A DNA stretch of 64,000 bases, from positions 1 through 64,000 of the forward strand of contig WRKP01000006.1 in the NCBI GenBank assembly GCA_009778035.1. Direction: 5' to 3'. Below, piece by piece: positions 63,574-64,000 of this stretch. The position numbers were made by a program, and so were the translations under genes. The stretch is from Planctomycetaceae bacterium (GTDB taxonomy: Bacteria; Planctomycetota; Planctomycetia; Pirellulales; Thermoguttaceae). Within the stretch, counting starts at the first letter, position 1; the number at the start of each line of letters is the position of its first letter. A model generated the notes under the pieces. The model was not told the origin of the DNA and did not search any database. It saw nothing but the letters and a program-made list of their open reading frames with translations.

Positions 63574-64000
63574 TTAGGCCCTTTTGGAGCGAATGACGAT
63601 TTCAACGATTTCGTCGGCCGTTCGGCAATCCGTATCGACCCGCTCGTGTGCAACTTCGCCATACAATGGTTGTCGTTGTCCCAATATCGCGATAATTTCC
63701 TCTCGCATTGGCAATGATGTCAGGTTCGGACGCATCGTTTCGGTGGCAACGTCGCTGGTAATTCGCTGTAAAATTGTGTCCGGTAACGCGGTCAGCCAGA
63801 ATACGCGTCCTGATTGGCGGAGCCGTTTTCGCGTATTTTCCCGTAAAATTGCTCCGCCGCCTGTTGCCAAAACAAGCGGACTCGTCGACTGCAAAATCTC
63901 TGCAATGACGGATTCCTCCGTATCTCGGAATGCGGCTTCGCCGTCTTGGGCGAAGATTTCCGCAATGCTTTTTCCTGATTGCCGTTGGATTTCCGCATCG
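63574..64000 (-). CDS. aroK: Shikimate kinase, 5' end outside the window
   Basis: Phosphorylates shikimate in the aromatic amino-acid pathway. The visible 142 codons run from DAEIQRQSGKSIAEIF (the shikimate-binding D-x-x-I-E-x-x-x-G region) through the LATGGGAILRE motif to the C-terminal adenine/lid region (MRPNLT, RQPLYGEVA). The N-terminal P-loop lies beyond the right edge. The stop is 161 nt upstream of the barrel gene start. Confidence 0.88.
   Translation of the reverse strand, partial: DAEIQRQSGKSIAEIFAQDGEAAFRDTEESVIAEILQSTSPLVLATGGGAILRENTRKRLRQSGRVFWLTALPDTILQRITSDVATETMRPNLTSLPMREEIIAILGQRQPLYGEVAHERVDTDCRTADEIVEIVIRSKRA

Overview
The window looks like a chromosomal segment of a planctomycete, probably near the Pirellulales. 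The evidence is family content rather than any marker comparison: a giant secreted leucine-rich-repeat protein whose N-terminus carries the basic stretch and LEGREMLSA motif common on planctomycete surface proteins, a 1647-residue exported PQQ-propeller/TPR protein, a HEAT-repeat lipoprotein, a Ser/Thr kinase fused to WD40 repeats, a BatA/VWA membrane protein, and a GspK pseudopilin. Shine-Dalgarno sequences are scarce. Many genes instead carry a TATAAT-like box ending only 6-8 nt before the start codon, so many messages may be leaderless.

Layout. 1-3013 (minus): start of the LRR surface protein, running off the left edge, with a 12-G tract near its start. 2964-6135 (minus): an AT-rich tyrosine recombinase fused to an SF3-helicase-like ATPase, beside the 3' end of tRNA-Ala(GGC). 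6.3-13.4 kb: a lipoprotein, thiE, a TPR protein, gspK, fabI and a CinA-like protein. 13.5-19.0 kb: a PadR-type regulator and the PQQ giant. 19.2-20.9 kb: an acyl carrier protein/FabZ pair and a hypothetical gene. 21.2-27.1 kb: a membrane-anchored acidic repeat protein, an Nramp-like transporter followed by ExbD, and two secreted proteins that share a C-terminal motif. 27.1-29.6 kb: thiC, a small membrane protein and purC. 29.7-36.9 kb: comEC, a PfkB kinase plus class II aldolase operon, and the HEAT lipoprotein. 37.0-39.1 kb: an IscA-like protein, DUF3467 and fabF. 39.3-44.2 kb: accessory DNA with a HepT/MntA toxin-antitoxin pair, argD, and a KAP P-loop NTPase lying between two gene remnants (ankyrin and DUF362). 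44.3-64 kb: recG, the BatA/VWA protein, a secreted protein, a chemoreceptor, tsaD, a zinc-ribbon membrane protein, the kinase-WD40 protein, rpsU, a HIT protein, ftsY, a YqeG-type phosphatase, kdsD, hdrC, an outer-membrane barrel and the partial aroK.

Most genes are single housekeeping or envelope genes rather than long operons. Convincing co-transcribed sets are ACP-fabZ, pfkB-aldolase, mntA-hepT, and perhaps the Nramp-like gene with exbD. Fatty-acid synthesis genes (fabI, ACP, fabZ, fabF) are scattered, as are thiamine genes (thiE, thiC). No TPP riboswitch was seen at either thiamine gene. Palindromic repeats are frequent: one family lies directly after stop codons, and another provides the last codons and stop of two genes and also occurs inside the HEAT lipoprotein gene. 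The least familiar items are the recombinase-helicase fusion at tRNA-Ala, the G-tract in the LRR gene, the KAP NTPase flanked by broken genes, and the start-proximal TATAAT architecture.
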